Assembly: GCA_019056595.1 (NCBI GenBank)
Contig: CP036163.1
Coordinates: 3,472,001-3,536,000, forward strand
Direction of reading: 5' to 3'
DNA from: Pectobacterium atrosepticum
GTDB taxonomy: Bacteria; Pseudomonadota; Gammaproteobacteria; Enterobacterales; Enterobacteriaceae
DNA length: 64,000 nt
Below are positions 9,331 through 18,917 of this stretch, piece by piece. A model generated the notes under the pieces. It saw only the letters and a program-made list of their open reading frames with translations. It was not told where the DNA came from and did not search any database. A program made the translations under genes and the position numbers. The stretch's first letter is position 1. Each line of letters opens with the position of its first letter.

Positions 9331-11277
9331 TTGAGTGACATGGCGAAAAACCTAATTCTCTGGTTAGTCATCGCAGTTGTGCTGATGTCTGTTTTCCAGA
9401 GCTTTGGGCCCAGCGAGTCGAATGGCCGTAGGGTGGATTATTCAACCTTCTTGACCGAAGTGAATCAGGATCAGGTCCGTGAAGCACGTATTAACGGGCG
9501 TGAGATCAGTGTTATCAAAAAAGACAGCAACAGATACACGACTTACATTCCTGTCAATGACCCCAAGCTACTGGATAACCTGCTAACGAAGAACGTGAAA
9601 GTCGTTGGTGAACCACCGGAAGAGCCGAGTTTGTTGGCTTCTATCTTTATTTCCTGGTTCCCGATGCTGTTACTGATTGGTGTCTGGATCTTCTTCATGC
9701 GTCAAATGCAAGGCGGCGGCGGTAAAGGTGCCATGTCCTTCGGCAAGAGCAAAGCGCGTATGTTGACTGAAGATCAGATCAAGACGACGTTTGCTGATGT
9801 AGCCGGTTGCGACGAAGCGAAGGAAGAGGTTAGCGAGCTGGTCGAGTACCTGCGTGAACCTAGCCGTTTCCAGAAACTGGGTGGTAAAATTCCATCAGGC
9901 ATTTTGATGGTCGGGCCGCCGGGAACCGGTAAAACATTGCTGGCGAAAGCCATTGCCGGTGAAGCGAAAGTGCCTTTCTTTACGATTTCCGGTTCTGACT
10001 TCGTTGAAATGTTTGTCGGTGTCGGTGCCTCCCGTGTTCGTGACATGTTCGAACAGGCGAAGAAAGCTGCACCCTGCATCATCTTTATCGATGAAATCGA
10101 CGCCGTTGGCCGTCAACGTGGCGCAGGTTTAGGCGGTGGTCACGATGAACGTGAACAAACGCTGAACCAAATGCTGGTTGAGATGGACGGCTTTGAAGGC
10201 AACGAAGGCATTATTGTTATTGCGGCGACTAACCGTCCCGATGTTCTGGATCCCGCGTTGCTGCGTCCAGGCCGTTTTGACCGTCAGGTTGTTGTTGGTC
10301 TGCCGGATGTTCGCGGTCGTGAACAAATTCTGAAAGTCCATATGCGTCGCGTACCGCTATCTCCAGATATGGATGCGTCAGTTATCGCGCGTGGTACGCC
10401 AGGCTTCTCTGGTGCGGATTTGGCTAATCTGGTTAACGAAGCTGCATTGTTCGCTGCTCGTGGCAACAAACGTGTTGTTTCGATGGTCGAGTTCGAGAAA
10501 GCTAAAGACAAAATCATGATGGGTGCAGAGCGCCGCTCCATGGTAATGACGGAAAAGCAAAAAGAATCGACGGCGTATCATGAAGCCGGACACGCCATCA
10601 TCGGTCGTCTGGTGCCAGAGCACGATCCGGTACATAAAGTAACGATCATTCCGCGTGGTCGCGCACTAGGCGTAACGTTCTTCCTGCCTGAAGGGGATGC
10701 GATCAGCGCTAGCCGTCAGAAGCTGGAAAGCCAGATCTCTACGTTGTACGGCGGTCGACTGGCCGAAGAGATTATTTACGGCGTAGAACATGTCTCTACT
10801 GGCGCGTCCAATGACATCAAAGTCGCAACGTCGATTGCCCGTAACATGGTTACGCAGTGGGGCTTTTCTGAAAAACTCGGTCCATTGCTCTATGCGGAAG
10901 AAGACGGTGAAGTATTCCTCGGTCGCTCCGTAGCAAAAGCCAAGCACATGTCAGATGAAACGGCACGCATCATCGATCAGGAAGTGAAATCTCTGGTTGA
11001 ACGTAACTACTTGCGTGCTCGCGAACTGTTGATGGCAAATATGGACATCCTTCATTCAATGAAAGACGCGTTGATGAAGTATGAAACCATTGATGCGCCG
11101 CAGATCGATGACCTGATGGGACGTAAGAAAGATGTACGTCCGCCTGCGGGTTGGGAAGAGTCTCGCTCTGACAACGATTCTGGTAACGGTGGTGCACCTA
11201 AAGCCCCTACGCCTGTCGATGAGCTGCAAACGCCTAATCCAGATAACACAATGTCTGAGCAAGTGGACGACAAATAA
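9331..11277 (+). CDS. ftsH: Membrane-anchored ATP-dependent zinc protease FtsH
   Basis: A 648-residue AAA+ protease with two membrane segments (about 8-28 and 100-124), the ATPase Walker A GPPGTGKT near 195, Walker B FIDEID, the arginine-containing SRH segment, and the zinc-protease motif HEAGH near 420. It degrades LpxC, sigma-32 and unassembled SecY. I place the start at TTG 9331 because GAGG lies eight bases before it; the ATG at 9340 (MAKNLILW, the classical E. coli start) is too far from that site. Highly conserved except for the variable C-terminal tail. Confidence 0.97.
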   Translation: MSDMAKNLILWLVIAVVLMSVFQSFGPSESNGRRVDYSTFLTEVNQDQVREARINGREISVIKKDSNRYTTYIPVNDPKLLDNLLTKNVKVVGEPPEEPSLLASIFISWFPMLLLIGVWIFFMRQMQGGGGKGAMSFGKSKARMLTEDQIKTTFADVAGCDEAKEEVSELVEYLREPSRFQKLGGKIPSGILMVGPPGTGKTLLAKAIAGEAKVPFFTISGSDFVEMFVGVGASRVRDMFEQAKKAAPCIIFIDEIDAVGRQRGAGLGGGHDEREQTLNQMLVEMDGFEGNEGIIVIAATNRPDVLDPALLRPGRFDRQVVVGLPDVRGREQILKVHMRRVPLSPDMDASVIARGTPGFSGADLANLVNEAALFAARGNKRVVSMVEFEKAKDKIMMGAERRSMVMTEKQKESTAYHEAGHAIIGRLVPEHDPVHKVTIIPRGRALGVTFFLPEGDAISASRQKLESQISTLYGGRLAEEIIYGVEHVSTGASNDIKVATSIARNMVTQWGFSEKLGPLLYAEEDGEVFLGRSVAKAKHMSDETARIIDQEVKSLVERNYLRARELLMANMDILHSMKDALMKYETIDAPQIDDLMGRKKDVRPPAGWEESRSDNDSGNGGAPKAPTPVDELQTPNPDNTMSEQVDDK

Positions 11278-11308
11278 TTCGCTCGTGATAGACATCTGTA
11301 ACGTTACG

Positions 11309-11336
11309 AAACCCCAGCTCAGGCTGGGGTTTTTTA
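11309..11336 (+). terminator. Intrinsic terminator after ftsH
   Basis: AACCCCAGC (11310-11318) pairs with GCTGGGGTT (11323-11331), with a tetraloop and a T tract of six. Confidence 0.9.
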
Positions 11337-11395
11337 CGAGTAATGTTCTTCAAATCATACTCCATGCTAACTACACCAGAATGCGGAGGTAAAAC

Positions 11396-12229
11396 ATGCA
11401 ACTGGTTGCCAGAGACTCAACGCTGGACCTTTCCTGTCCACACGTCATGGGCATTCTTAATGTTACGCCGGACTCTTTTTCCGATGGCGGCAAGCACAAC
11501 AAGTTCGATACCGCATTACTGCACGTTCAAGAGATGATTACCGCTGGTGCGACCCTGATCGATATTGGCGGTGAATCGACGCGCCCCGGTGCGGATGAGG
11601 TGAGCACAGAAGAAGAGCTGGAACGCGTGGTGCCTGTGATCGAAGCTATTGCTAAACGTTTTGACGTATGGATTTCGGTCGATACTTCAAAACCGGAAGT
11701 GATGATGGCATCGGCGCTGGCGGGAGCGCACCTGATTAATGATATCCGCGCTTTGCAAGAGCCTGGTGCTCTGGAGGCTGCGGCGGCAACAGGTTTGCCA
11801 GTGTGCCTGATGCACATGCAGGGTATGCCGAGAACCATGCAGCACAAACCTCATTATGATGATCTGATGCAGGACATCGGGAATTTCTTACAACAGCAGA
11901 TTGAACGCTGTGTGAGCGCAAATATTCCGAAAAGTAAGCTATTGCTGGATCCTGGGTTCGGATTCGGTAAGAATCTTGCCCATAATTACGCGCTTCTGGC
12001 TCGCCTGAGCGAGTTACATCGTTTTGAACTGCCGCTTCTGGTTGGCATGTCGAGGAAGTCCATGATTGGACAGCTCCTCAATGTACCGCCTGCACAGCGT
12101 GTTCATGGTAGCGTCGCTTGCGCAGTGATCGCTGCGATGCAGGGTGCACAGATTATTCGCGTTCACGATGTTAAAGAAACGGCTGATGCCATGCGCATTG
12201 TTGAGGCCACCCTTTCTGCGAAGGAATAA
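11396..12229 (+). CDS. folP: Dihydropteroate synthase
   Basis: This 277-residue TIM-barrel enzyme joins 4-aminobenzoate to hydroxymethyl-dihydropterin diphosphate in folate synthesis and is the sulfonamide target. Signature 1 appears as [15 protein letters not shown] (residues 17-31) and signature 2 as [12 protein letters not shown] (near 59-70); the pterin-site DPGFGFGK and the MSRKS loop follow. GCGGAGG stands before the ATG. It precedes glmM by seven bases, so the two are probably co-transcribed. Confidence 0.97.
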   Translation: MQLVARDSTLDLSCPHVMGILNVTPDSFSDGGKHNKFDTALLHVQEMITAGATLIDIGGESTRPGADEVSTEEELERVVPVIEAIAKRFDVWISVDTSKPEVMMASALAGAHLINDIRALQEPGALEAAAATGLPVCLMHMQGMPRTMQHKPHYDDLMQDIGNFLQQQIERCVSANIPKSKLLLDPGFGFGKNLAHNYALLARLSELHRFELPLLVGMSRKSMIGQLLNVPPAQRVHGSVACAVIAAMQGAQIIRVHDVKETADAMRIVEATLSAKE

Positions 12230-12236
12230 AAACAAG

Positions 12237-13574
12237 ATGAGTAACCGCAAATATTTTGGTACCGATGGTATACGTGGCAAGGTTGGTGATACGCCGATTA
12301 CACCTGACTTTGTGCTTAAACTGGGTTGGGCTGCTGGGAAAGTGCTAGCGCGACATGGTTCTCGTAAAATTATTATCGGCAAAGATACCCGTATTTCTGG
12401 CTATATGTTGGAGTCTGCTCTGGAAGCTGGGCTGGCCGCTGCCGGTTTGTCGGCTTCTTTTACCGGCCCGATGCCTACGCCTGCGGTTGCTTATCTCACT
12501 CGAACATTCCGTGCTGAAGCAGGTATCGTTATTTCTGCTTCTCACAATCCTTATTATGACAACGGTATTAAATTCTTCTCGATTGACGGCACAAAGCTAC
12601 CTGATGACGTGGAGGAAGCCATTGAAGCTGAGATGGAAAAACCGCTGACGTGTGTTGAGTCTTCAGAGTTAGGTAAAGCGAGTCGCATTGTTGACGCTGC
12701 CGGGCGCTATATCGAATTTTGTAAGGGGACTTTCCCGGGCGAACTGAGTCTTAATGGCTTAAAGATTGTCGTCGATTGTGCCAATGGCGCTACCTACCAT
12801 ATTGCGCCCAGTGTTTTGCGTGAGCTTGGTGCTAAAGTCATCGCGATTGGCTGTGAGCCGGATGGCATGAATATCAACGAAGAGTGCGGTGCAACGGATG
12901 TCAGACAGCTACAGGCTCGCGTGCTGGCTGAAAAGGCGGATGTTGGGCTGGCATTCGACGGCGATGGCGATCGACTCATTATGGTCGACCATTTGGGTAA
13001 CAAGGTCGATGGCGATCAGATTCTGTATATCATCGCCCGCGAAGGCTTACGTCAGGGACAACTACGCGGCGGTGCGGTAGGTACCCTGATGAGTAACATG
13101 GGGCTTGAGGTCGCGTTAAAGCAACTCGGTATCCCGTTTGCTCGTGCCAAGGTGGGCGACCGCTATGTGTTAGAAATGATGCAGACAAAAGGGTGGCGCA
13201 TTGGTGCGGAAAACTCCGGCCATGTCATCCTGTTAGATAAAACCACGACGGGCGATGGTGTGATTGCCGGTTTGCAAGTACTTACTGCGATAGTGAAAAA
13301 CCATATGAGTCTGCATGATTTATGCAGCGGTATGAAGTTATTCCCACAGATTCTGGTTAACGTGCGGTTTACGGGTGAAAACGATCCGCTGGAAGACAAA
13401 AGTGTGCAGCAGATTACGCAGGATGTAGAAAAAGAGTTGGCCGGACGCGGGCGAGTATTACTGCGTAAATCTGGTACTGAACCACTTATCCGCGTGATGG
13501 TTGAAGGTGAACACGAAGAGACAGTAATAGCGCAGGCGAATCGTATTGCTGATGCAGTGAAAGCCGTCAGTTGA
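12237..13574 (+). CDS. glmM: Phosphoglucosamine mutase GlmM
   Basis: Converts glucosamine-6-phosphate to glucosamine-1-phosphate for peptidoglycan and lipopolysaccharide precursors. The 445-residue protein carries the phosphorylated active serine in VISASHNP (Ser102), the metal-binding DGDGDR loop near 241-246, the sugar-binding GAENSGH and the phosphate-binding [12 protein letters not shown] near the C-terminus. The ATG at 12237 gives the E. coli length; the frame that opens at 12144 lies inside folP and is rejected. Confidence 0.97.
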   Translation: MSNRKYFGTDGIRGKVGDTPITPDFVLKLGWAAGKVLARHGSRKIIIGKDTRISGYMLESALEAGLAAAGLSASFTGPMPTPAVAYLTRTFRAEAGIVISASHNPYYDNGIKFFSIDGTKLPDDVEEAIEAEMEKPLTCVESSELGKASRIVDAAGRYIEFCKGTFPGELSLNGLKIVVDCANGATYHIAPSVLRELGAKVIAIGCEPDGMNINEECGATDVRQLQARVLAEKADVGLAFDGDGDRLIMVDHLGNKVDGDQILYIIAREGLRQGQLRGGAVGTLMSNMGLEVALKQLGIPFARAKVGDRYVLEMMQTKGWRIGAENSGHVILLDKTTTGDGVIAGLQVLTAIVKNHMSLHDLCSGMKLFPQILVNVRFTGENDPLEDKSVQQITQDVEKELAGRGRVLLRKSGTEPLIRVMVEGEHEETVIAQANRIADAVKAVS

Positions 13575-13605
13575 GGTTTTTTTGATTCACCAATCAGGTA
13601 GATAA

Positions 13606-13647
13606 GGCTTTCGAGATAGACCTTGTGTCGAAAGCCGCTGTTTTTTT
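13606..13647 (+). terminator. Possible terminator after glmM
   Basis: GGCTTTCGA (13606-13614) pairs with TCGAAAGCC (13628-13636) around a 13-base loop; a run of seven T follows after GCTG. The interrupted T tract makes it weaker than the others here. Confidence 0.5.
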
Positions 13648-13824
13648 CTGCAATCAACCTGTGGTGACCAAATTACCCTTGCGTACGTTACATCCTTTGG
13701 TTAGTATTCAGACCCGCTTGATAAGGGATGTACCATACATCCTGCTTAGCGGAATGACGCGCGGTTTACCGCCAGAATATAGCATCTCCATGAATCATGG
13801 GGAAAACGGTTAACGGGTACGACT

Positions 13825-14157
13825 ATGTACGAAGCTCTGTTAGTAATTTTCCTGTTAGTGTCGATCGGGTTAGTTGCCTTGATCATGCTTCAGCAGGGTA
13901 AAGGTGCTGATATGGGAGCCTCGTTCGGAGCAGGTGCTTCTGCCACTTTGTTCGGTTCGAGCGGCTCTAGTAATTTCATGACCCGCATGACGGCGATACT
14001 GGCGACCCTGTTCTTCATTATCAGTCTTATTCTGGGCAACTTGAGTACGCTGCAGAAAAAAGGCGGTGCATGGGATAACCTGAGCCAGCCAGAAAAAGTC
14101 GAGCAGACGACAACGCCTGTTGCGCCTTCAACGCCGGCAAGTGACATTCCGAAGTAA
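13825..14157 (+). CDS. secG: Sec translocase subunit SecG
   Basis: A 110-residue inner-membrane protein with two membrane helices (about 3-22 and 52-72) separated by the conserved cytosolic loop QQGKGADMGASFGAGAS, followed by a variable proline- and threonine-rich tail. SecG aids protein translocation through SecYE. The gene sits 24 bases ahead of tRNA-Leu(GAG), the arrangement of E. coli secG-leuU. Confidence 0.96.
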   Translation: MYEALLVIFLLVSIGLVALIMLQQGKGADMGASFGAGASATLFGSSGSSNFMTRMTAILATLFFIISLILGNLSTLQKKGGAWDNLSQPEKVEQTTTPVAPSTPASDIPK

Positions 14158-14181
14158 GCGTTTTAAAGCAGTAATTGTGAT

Positions 14182-14268
14182 GCCGTGGTGGTGGAATTGG
14201 TAGACACGCTACCTTGAGGTGGTAGTGCCCGATTGGGCTTACGGGTTCAAGTCCCGTCCTCGGTACCA
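14182..14268 (+). tRNA. leuU: tRNA-Leu(GAG)
   Basis: An 87-nt class II tRNA with encoded CCA (14266-14268), anticodon GAG at 14216-14218, a long variable arm and the T-arm ACGGGTTCAAGTCCCGT. It corresponds to E. coli leuU. The acceptor stem GCCGTGG/CCTCGGT has a T-T mismatch at pair 5:68, where E. coli has A-U; all other pairs are normal. Confidence 0.95.
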
Positions 14269-14275
14269 ACATAAA

Positions 14276-14306
14276 AAATAGACGTCGATAGACGTCTATT
14301 TTTTTG
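14276..14306 (+). terminator. Terminator after secG-leuU
   Basis: ATAGACGTC (14278-14286) pairs with GACGTCTAT (14291-14299) around GATA, then a run of seven or more T. Confidence 0.9.
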
Positions 14307-14328
14307 TCTTTAATTTACTGTCTCAGCC

Positions 14329-14929
14329 TTACAGGCGCACCAACTGCTTGCCAAAGTGTTTTCTGTCTAATAAGTCGATAAAGGCTTGAGGCGCGTTCTC
14401 TATTCCCTCAATAATATTCTCCCGATATTTCAATCGTCCTTTCTCAACGGCATCGAGTAGCCAAATATCGGCTTCCGCATTACTACTTTGGGTTTGGCTA
14501 TTTTATTCAGGCCAAAATATGCGGAACGTCCCAGTGTTCCTGCTGCCCCAAAAAAAATAGAAGGCGACAACGTCGTCGGCAGTACGCGATGAGTAATAAA
14601 ATCCTGAGGTGTGCCAACATAGTATTTCTGCCGGCCTGAAAAGGTGAATACGCAGTCTCCAAACTGAAATTTTGGATTTTTCGTTGCTACGATATTACCT
14701 ATTGTTTCTCCTTAAATAACCTATCCCGGCTTGATAGGGCTAACAAAGGCCGTATTTTGCTGAGTCGAGTGCGTGTGTATTGGTCAATAGATAGCCACTT
14801 ATTTTCAACTATGTATTCGCCGGATTGTAACGCATTGATCTGGCGCTCTTCGAACCTGAAATTCTCTAACTGGGCTGGGCCATCAGGATGGTGAGCGAGT
14901 ACGATTAGTTTATTTGTTAACGGGTTCAT
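14329..14929 (-). pseudogene. Remnant of a CurA-like NADP-dependent oxidoreductase
   Basis: Three in-order pieces of a zinc-type (MDR) NADP-dependent oxidoreductase are readable on the minus strand. The N-terminus starts MNPLTNKLIVLAHHPDGPAQ (14929). A middle piece reads LSPSIFFGAAGTLGRSAYFG around 14530-14570. The C-terminus, ending GRLKYRENIIEGIENAPQAF and then FGKQLVRL-stop at 14329, is in another frame. The NADP-binding Rossmann core is deleted and frames shift between pieces; about 200 codons remain against the roughly 345 of intact CurA-type enzymes. Non-functional. Confidence 0.8.
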
Positions 14930-14969
14930 AATATCCCCTATATTTATCATTCATTACGCATGGCTTGAT

Positions 14970-15205
14970 GGCTGGTTCAGGCAGCGTTATCGTGCGCATG
15001 TGAAGACCAGCGATATTTTGGCCATTTGAGGCTGAAAATGACGATGGCTTTTATCAGATAGGTCAAAATCCACACCAATGAGACTTCGTTCTATATTTTG
15101 GTGTAGCGTGGGGTGCCATAGTTAGGAAGTGTTTTCAGTCTTGGCGTAGCTTATTCCGCTAATGTCTGTATGACCTGACGCCCGAGCATGCTGTAAATGC
15201 TGAAG
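14970..15205 (-). other. Decayed membrane-protein scrap
   Basis: The minus strand reads two hydrophobic stretches in separate frames, SGAMSTVIIFSIYSMLGRQV (around 15165-15225) and VSLVWILTYLIKAIVIFSLK (around 15030-15090), divided by stops. They look like membrane helices of a lost transporter, perhaps an exporter once linked to the adjacent peptide synthetase. The family cannot be named with confidence. Confidence 0.35.
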
Positions 15206-15209
15206 ATAA

Positions 15210-16372
15210 TCACGGTGGACATTGCGCCGCTGACGGATAAAAAGACGTACCGGTAAATAAGGCGACATTCTGCGCAAAATACGCCAGACGTTCAGCTTCA
15301 TTCATGTTTGCTGAACCGTCGATGTTGATCTCTGGCGTAGGCTGGTCCAACACTAATACGGTGGGTATCATGCCTTTTTCCGCGAACTGCTGCGCCATTT
15401 CAAAAGCGATAGTTGCGCCGAGAGACCATCCTCCGAGTACCAGACGAGATTAATGAACGATGTCACCAGCCTGTGAAAGATAGAAAGCGCAATCGTTTTG
15501 ATATCGGCGTTATAAGGTTGGTTAACGCTAAAATTGGGCACCTGAATACCGTAGATCGGATAGCTTTCGCCCAATTTACGCGCCAGCCTGGAATGACACA
15601 GCACGTTACCGCCCGCTGGGTGGATAGAAGCAAGGTGGGGTTATCTTCAGGCTGCCCACGATTGAGAGTCACCCTTGCTGTTTGAGTCTGGGATCCTTTT
15701 TCTTCAATCACGCGGGCCAACTGGGTAATGCTGCTGTTTTCAAACAACTGCCCCAGAGACAGGGATGTCCCAAAATGCTGATTAACGCTGAGGATAAGTT
15801 TTAACGCGCTGAGAGAATTCCCGCCAAGCGTGAGGAAGCTCTCCTGCGTATCAACGGTATCGTTTTGTAAAATATCGCGATAAATCTTATGCAGGTTGTG
15901 TTAGTGCTGATTTTCTGGCGCATGGAACGAGACATTTTTTTCCACCGAAGGCAGAGGTAACGCGGCATAATTTATCTTACCGCTGGCGGTTAATTGCTTA
16001 GCATAAGCTTGATGGTGGTGCTGGAGAATAATGCATTGCTGTAGTTCATAGTAAACAGCAAACCGCCATTATCTCTATCTTCTTCTATCCATAAATTCAG
16101 ATCTACTTTGGCACTGCCATAATCGACTTTTAGCAGTTTATATTTTATTCCGCTATTTCGACTGTGAAAATGAGGCAATACCTGATACGGCAATATTTCC
16201 TGAAACAGTGGGTTTATTTGGGGGGTACGAGTATAGGTGATTTCATCCAGAATATAATTGAATGGCACATCCTGATACTTCATGGTTTCTTCACATTCTA
16301 TGCGGGCAGCATCAATCAGATGAATAATACTAGCGTATCTCCCTGCAACAGGCGAAAGTAATTCTATATTTA
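15210..16372 (-). pseudogene. Remnant of a non-ribosomal peptide synthetase terminal module (C-PCP-TE)
   Basis: On the minus strand: the C-terminal half of a condensation domain (HLIDAARIECEETMKYQDVP, 15990-16340); directly joined, the A10 end motif of an adenylation domain (LTASGKINYAALPLP, near 15970-16010) with the rest of that domain deleted; a peptidyl carrier domain with the phosphopantetheine site LGGNSL (near 15800-15820); and a thioesterase with the nucleophile motif GGWSLGA (near 15410-15430). At least two frameshifts and several stops interrupt it, so it cannot make product. It is the tail of a formerly larger synthetase gene. Confidence 0.8.
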
Positions 16373-16785
16373 CGGCATAAAAGTCCTTCCACGACTTTTT
16401 CACCATCTTTACCCCACCGTGGAAACTGTTCGGTAGCGGCGTTATAGTCGCCCTGATTAAACCGGCGTAATAATGTCGATTTCTCCAAGTTTTCTACTCC
16501 TAGATAGTAAGTAAATGAGGTTAATGCGCCAAATTTATTTCCATTGAGATCAAATTTTACGTACTTCTGAACTCCAGTTTTCGCTGTTTTTAAGTTTTTA
16601 CATAATAGAAATTCAGCCTCCTGAGAGGTGGTCTCATTATCAAAATTTTCATTTTTCAGTATTAAATGTCCATATCCAATGGTCCATCTTCCTGCTGTGT
16701 CAAGATACCTTGTTAATCTCAGACCTTCAACGTTATTAGTCAGATCAAGGCCAGCCTAGTTGATTGTATTTGGAATTTTAGTCAT
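16372..16785 (-). pseudogene. GH24 phage-type lysozyme with amber codon, 3' truncated
   Basis: From ATG at 16785 the frame reads MTKIPNTIN, then TAG at 16758-16756, then AGLDLTNNVEGLRLTRYLDT and AGRWTIGYGH, and later STLLRRFNQGDYNAATEQFP and KVVEGLLCR. The E-x8-D-x5-T catalytic signature of T4/P21-type lysozymes is intact (Glu in VEG, Asp in YLD, Thr in WTIGYGH). Relatives have NQAG here, so TAG probably arose from CAG by one transition. The frame holds to about 16372, where sequence passes into the synthetase remnant in another frame, losing the last residues. A good ribosome site (AGAGGAA) precedes the ATG. Confidence 0.75.
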
Positions 16786-16789
16786 TTTT

Positions 16790-17142
16790 TTATTCCTCTT
16801 GGGTTATTTGGGGGAGAATAAGATTAGTATATTCATCAATTAACCGCATAATGCTTTCTAGTGGATCGATCGAAGTAAACTGCATTTCTATATCGACGTG
16901 CTGACTATTTCTTCCCTTTTTATCTTCTCCAGCATCAATCCTCGTGGAGTAGAAAGGGCGACCAGGGCAGCTCGACGTGGTGCCGAGGATCGAGCTGAAT
17001 CGTAATTATCTTTGGGGTTAACGCGCCATCTGCATCACGTTCAAAAAAAAGGATCTAGCGTTTGTTGATATTGATGAGCAATAAATTGATTGGCGGCGGT
17101 AGCCGCGTGCTGCATGCAGCGAGTAATGTCTGCAAATGTCAT
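16790..17142 (-). pseudogene. Frameshifted DUF2589-like gene
   Basis: Starting at ATG 17142 the minus strand reads MTFADITRCMQHAATAANQF, ending at a run of eight T near 17041. After one shift it reads FERDADGALTPKIITIQLDP; after another VALSTPRGLMLEKIK; after a third HVDIEMQFTSIDPLESIMRL, with a stop at 16790. The pattern (helical N-terminus with a repeated MQHA/ANQF motif, then a beta-rich middle and the LP-VAL-PRGLM-LE signature) resembles DUF2589 proteins, whose role I do not know. Four bases separate it from the lysozyme start, so the two were an operon. Confidence 0.55.
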
Positions 17143-17488
17143 TGCCTTTGATGACGTAACGTGATTTTCTCTTGGATATTATCCACATTATCTGGTTTTT
17201 TATTTTTCCCCATAATTCAATTTTTGAATGAAATTTTCTCTCCTTATCTTATTTTTAGTTGCTAAGCGTAAGCAGCCTAGAGGGAAATAAATGATGATTT
17301 TAGAAAGTGTTAATAGCTAATAAAATAGGGTCACATCAGTCATTGTGTTGGATATGTCATGCAATGTGTCATAGGCCATTTATTCATGGTTTAAGAATTC
17401 ATTGCGTTGGTTTTTTATACATTTATGAAATTATTACGCCATTATGGTTTATTTCGAATACCATTATTGTTGATAATGGTATTCCTCC
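17143..17488. other. AT-rich gap without a supported gene
   Basis: Low-GC sequence that probably held the promoter of the DUF2589-like/lysozyme pair and the lost 5' half of the LuxR-type regulator. On the plus strand near 17430-17500 a frame reads HYGLFRIPLLLIMVFLRGFL, which weakly recalls the end of a response-regulator receiver domain; stops prevent any longer reading. Confidence 0.4.
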
Positions 17489-17839
17489 GTGGTTTCTTAT
17501 GTGAAACACCATGTTATTGGAGTCATTCTTAAAACATCACCCTTCGATTCCATTGCTCAGGCATTAAAAACAGTATCGATGGGTATGGTCTGCTTGCCGG
17601 ATGATGGGGTGGTTTATGAGGGATGGAGTGTAGATAACAGCGTAAAAGGCAAACTCCGTGAAAGACAACATGAAGTTTTGCAACTGATTGTATCAGGCGC
17701 TTCTAATAAGCAAATTAGTCGGACATTAAACATCAGCGCAGGAACCGTTAAGTCACATTTGGAGTCGATTTTCAGACGGCTTAATGTGCGTAATAGAACG
17801 CAGGCTGCGATCGTGTTGTTAGAAGAAGAACGAAGATAA
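17489..17839 (+). pseudogene. Truncated LuxR/NarL-type response regulator
   Basis: The open part encodes 116 residues. A linker-like segment (SPFDSIAQALKTVSMGMVCL) leads to a complete LuxR-type helix-turn-helix (residues about 55-115: LRERQHEVLQLIVSGASNK, ISAGTVKSHLESIFRRLNV). Full-length family members carry a receiver domain of about 120 residues in front; here only traces are visible upstream. The open frame begins at a GTG with no clear ribosome site. Possibly still translated as a bare DNA-binding domain, but decay is more likely given its surroundings. Confidence 0.65.
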
Positions 17840-18045
17840 GTTTTATTCATTGCATTATTTATATTTAGTTATTGTCTGATTTAAGCATTAGGGAATCTTC
17901 ATCGCGTTATCTCTTTCTGCCGCCCTAGCAGTGAGTCTTTCCTCAATGGTCGGCCAGCTTTGTGGCTAGCGTGACAGCACAAGATCGGTCCACAAAAAGT
18001 GGAATATCTATTGCGTGATGGCCGCTGCCAGGCGACCCGCGGATG

Positions 18046-18074
18046 TTGACAAAGGAACGTATTCCGCGTATAAA
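18046..18074 (+). promoter_or_regulatory. Strong sigma-70 promoter for metY-rimP-nusA-infB
   Basis: TTGACA (18046-18051), an exact 17-bp spacer and TATAAA (18069-18074). Transcription would begin near 18081, about 70 bases before tRNA-fMet. Upstream, 17840-18045 holds no gene I can support. Confidence 0.8.
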
Positions 18075-18149
18075 AATTGCCTTCGAACCAATCCTATGGA
18101 TAACTTGCATTTATGCAGTTGTCAGCGTAGTATTTGCCACGTTTTCGGA

Positions 18150-18226
<77 letters not shown>

Positions 18227-18359
18227 CTTAACTTCCAGTAAAGTGTTTTTTCAAATACGTCTTCACTCAATTTCTATCTCTTTTTGCAGTGATTTTTGAA
18301 AAAATCCTTCACCGAAAGTTATGCCGCGTTTGTAAGCGGTATTAGGGTCCAGTTGCATA

Positions 18360-18386
18360 AAGCCCCGATTTATCGGGGTTTTTTGT
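18360..18386 (+). terminator. Terminator/attenuator between metY and rimP
   Basis: CCCCGA/TCGGGG hairpin (18363-18378) followed by a six-T tract. The position between the tRNA and rimP suggests it sets how much transcription enters the nusA operon. Confidence 0.8.
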
Positions 18387-18443
18387 TATTTGGCAACAAA
18401 CAACTGGGCTATTAGGCCCTTTTTTTATGTCTTGGGGGTGGAC

Positions 18444-18896
18444 TTGTCCACATTAGAGCAAAAATTAACAGAGATGATTTCAGCACCCGTTGCTGCATTA
18501 GGCTACGAATTGGTTGGGATTGAGTTCATCCGTAGTCGCCAATCGACGCTGCGTATCTATATTGATAGTGAAGACGGGATCACTGTTGATGATTGTGCTG
18601 ATGTCAGCCACCAAGTCAGTGCGGTATTGGACGTAGAAGATCCAATCACTGTCGCCTATAACCTGGAAGTTTCGTCTCCAGGTCTTGAGCGTCCCTTATT
18701 CACGGCGGCACATTATCTGCATTTCGTCGGAGAAGAGGTGGCAGTGGTGCTGCGTATGGCAGTCCAGAATCGCCGTAAATGGTTGGGTGTGATCAAAGCT
18801 GTTGACGGCGAAATGATCACCATAACAGTGGAAGGCAAAGATGAAGTATTCGCACTGAGCAACATTCAGAAAGCGAATCTTGTACCCCACTTTTAA
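18444..18896 (+). CDS. rimP: 30S maturation factor RimP
   Basis: A 150-residue protein starting at TTG 18444 ([21 protein letters not shown]), with the GGGGG-rich ribosome site CTTGGGGGTG just before it; this gives the E. coli length. The N-terminal alpha/beta domain ([20 protein letters not shown]) is followed by an SH3-like C-terminal domain ending [11 protein letters not shown]. RimP assists assembly of the small subunit. It is the first protein gene of the operon, 21 bases ahead of nusA. Confidence 0.95.
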   Translation: MSTLEQKLTEMISAPVAALGYELVGIEFIRSRQSTLRIYIDSEDGITVDDCADVSHQVSAVLDVEDPITVAYNLEVSSPGLERPLFTAAHYLHFVGEEVAVVLRMAVQNRRKWLGVIKAVDGEMITITVEGKDEVFALSNIQKANLVPHF

Positions 18897-18917
18897 AGTT
18901 TGGATGAGGCAACTAGG

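Noticed and set aside
16164-16361. Plus-strand open frame in the decayed zone
   Set aside because: It is antisense to the condensation-domain remnant and has no independent support.
17489-17839. LuxR-type gene as a complete small regulator
   Set aside because: It lacks the receiver domain, starts at a GTG without a ribosome site and lies among decayed genes; listed as a truncated gene instead.
17881-18020. Possible transposase or regulator fragment on the minus strand before metY
   Set aside because: Short frames such as KAGRPLRKDSLLGRQKEITR are suggestive, but nothing could be assigned to a family, so no feature was called.
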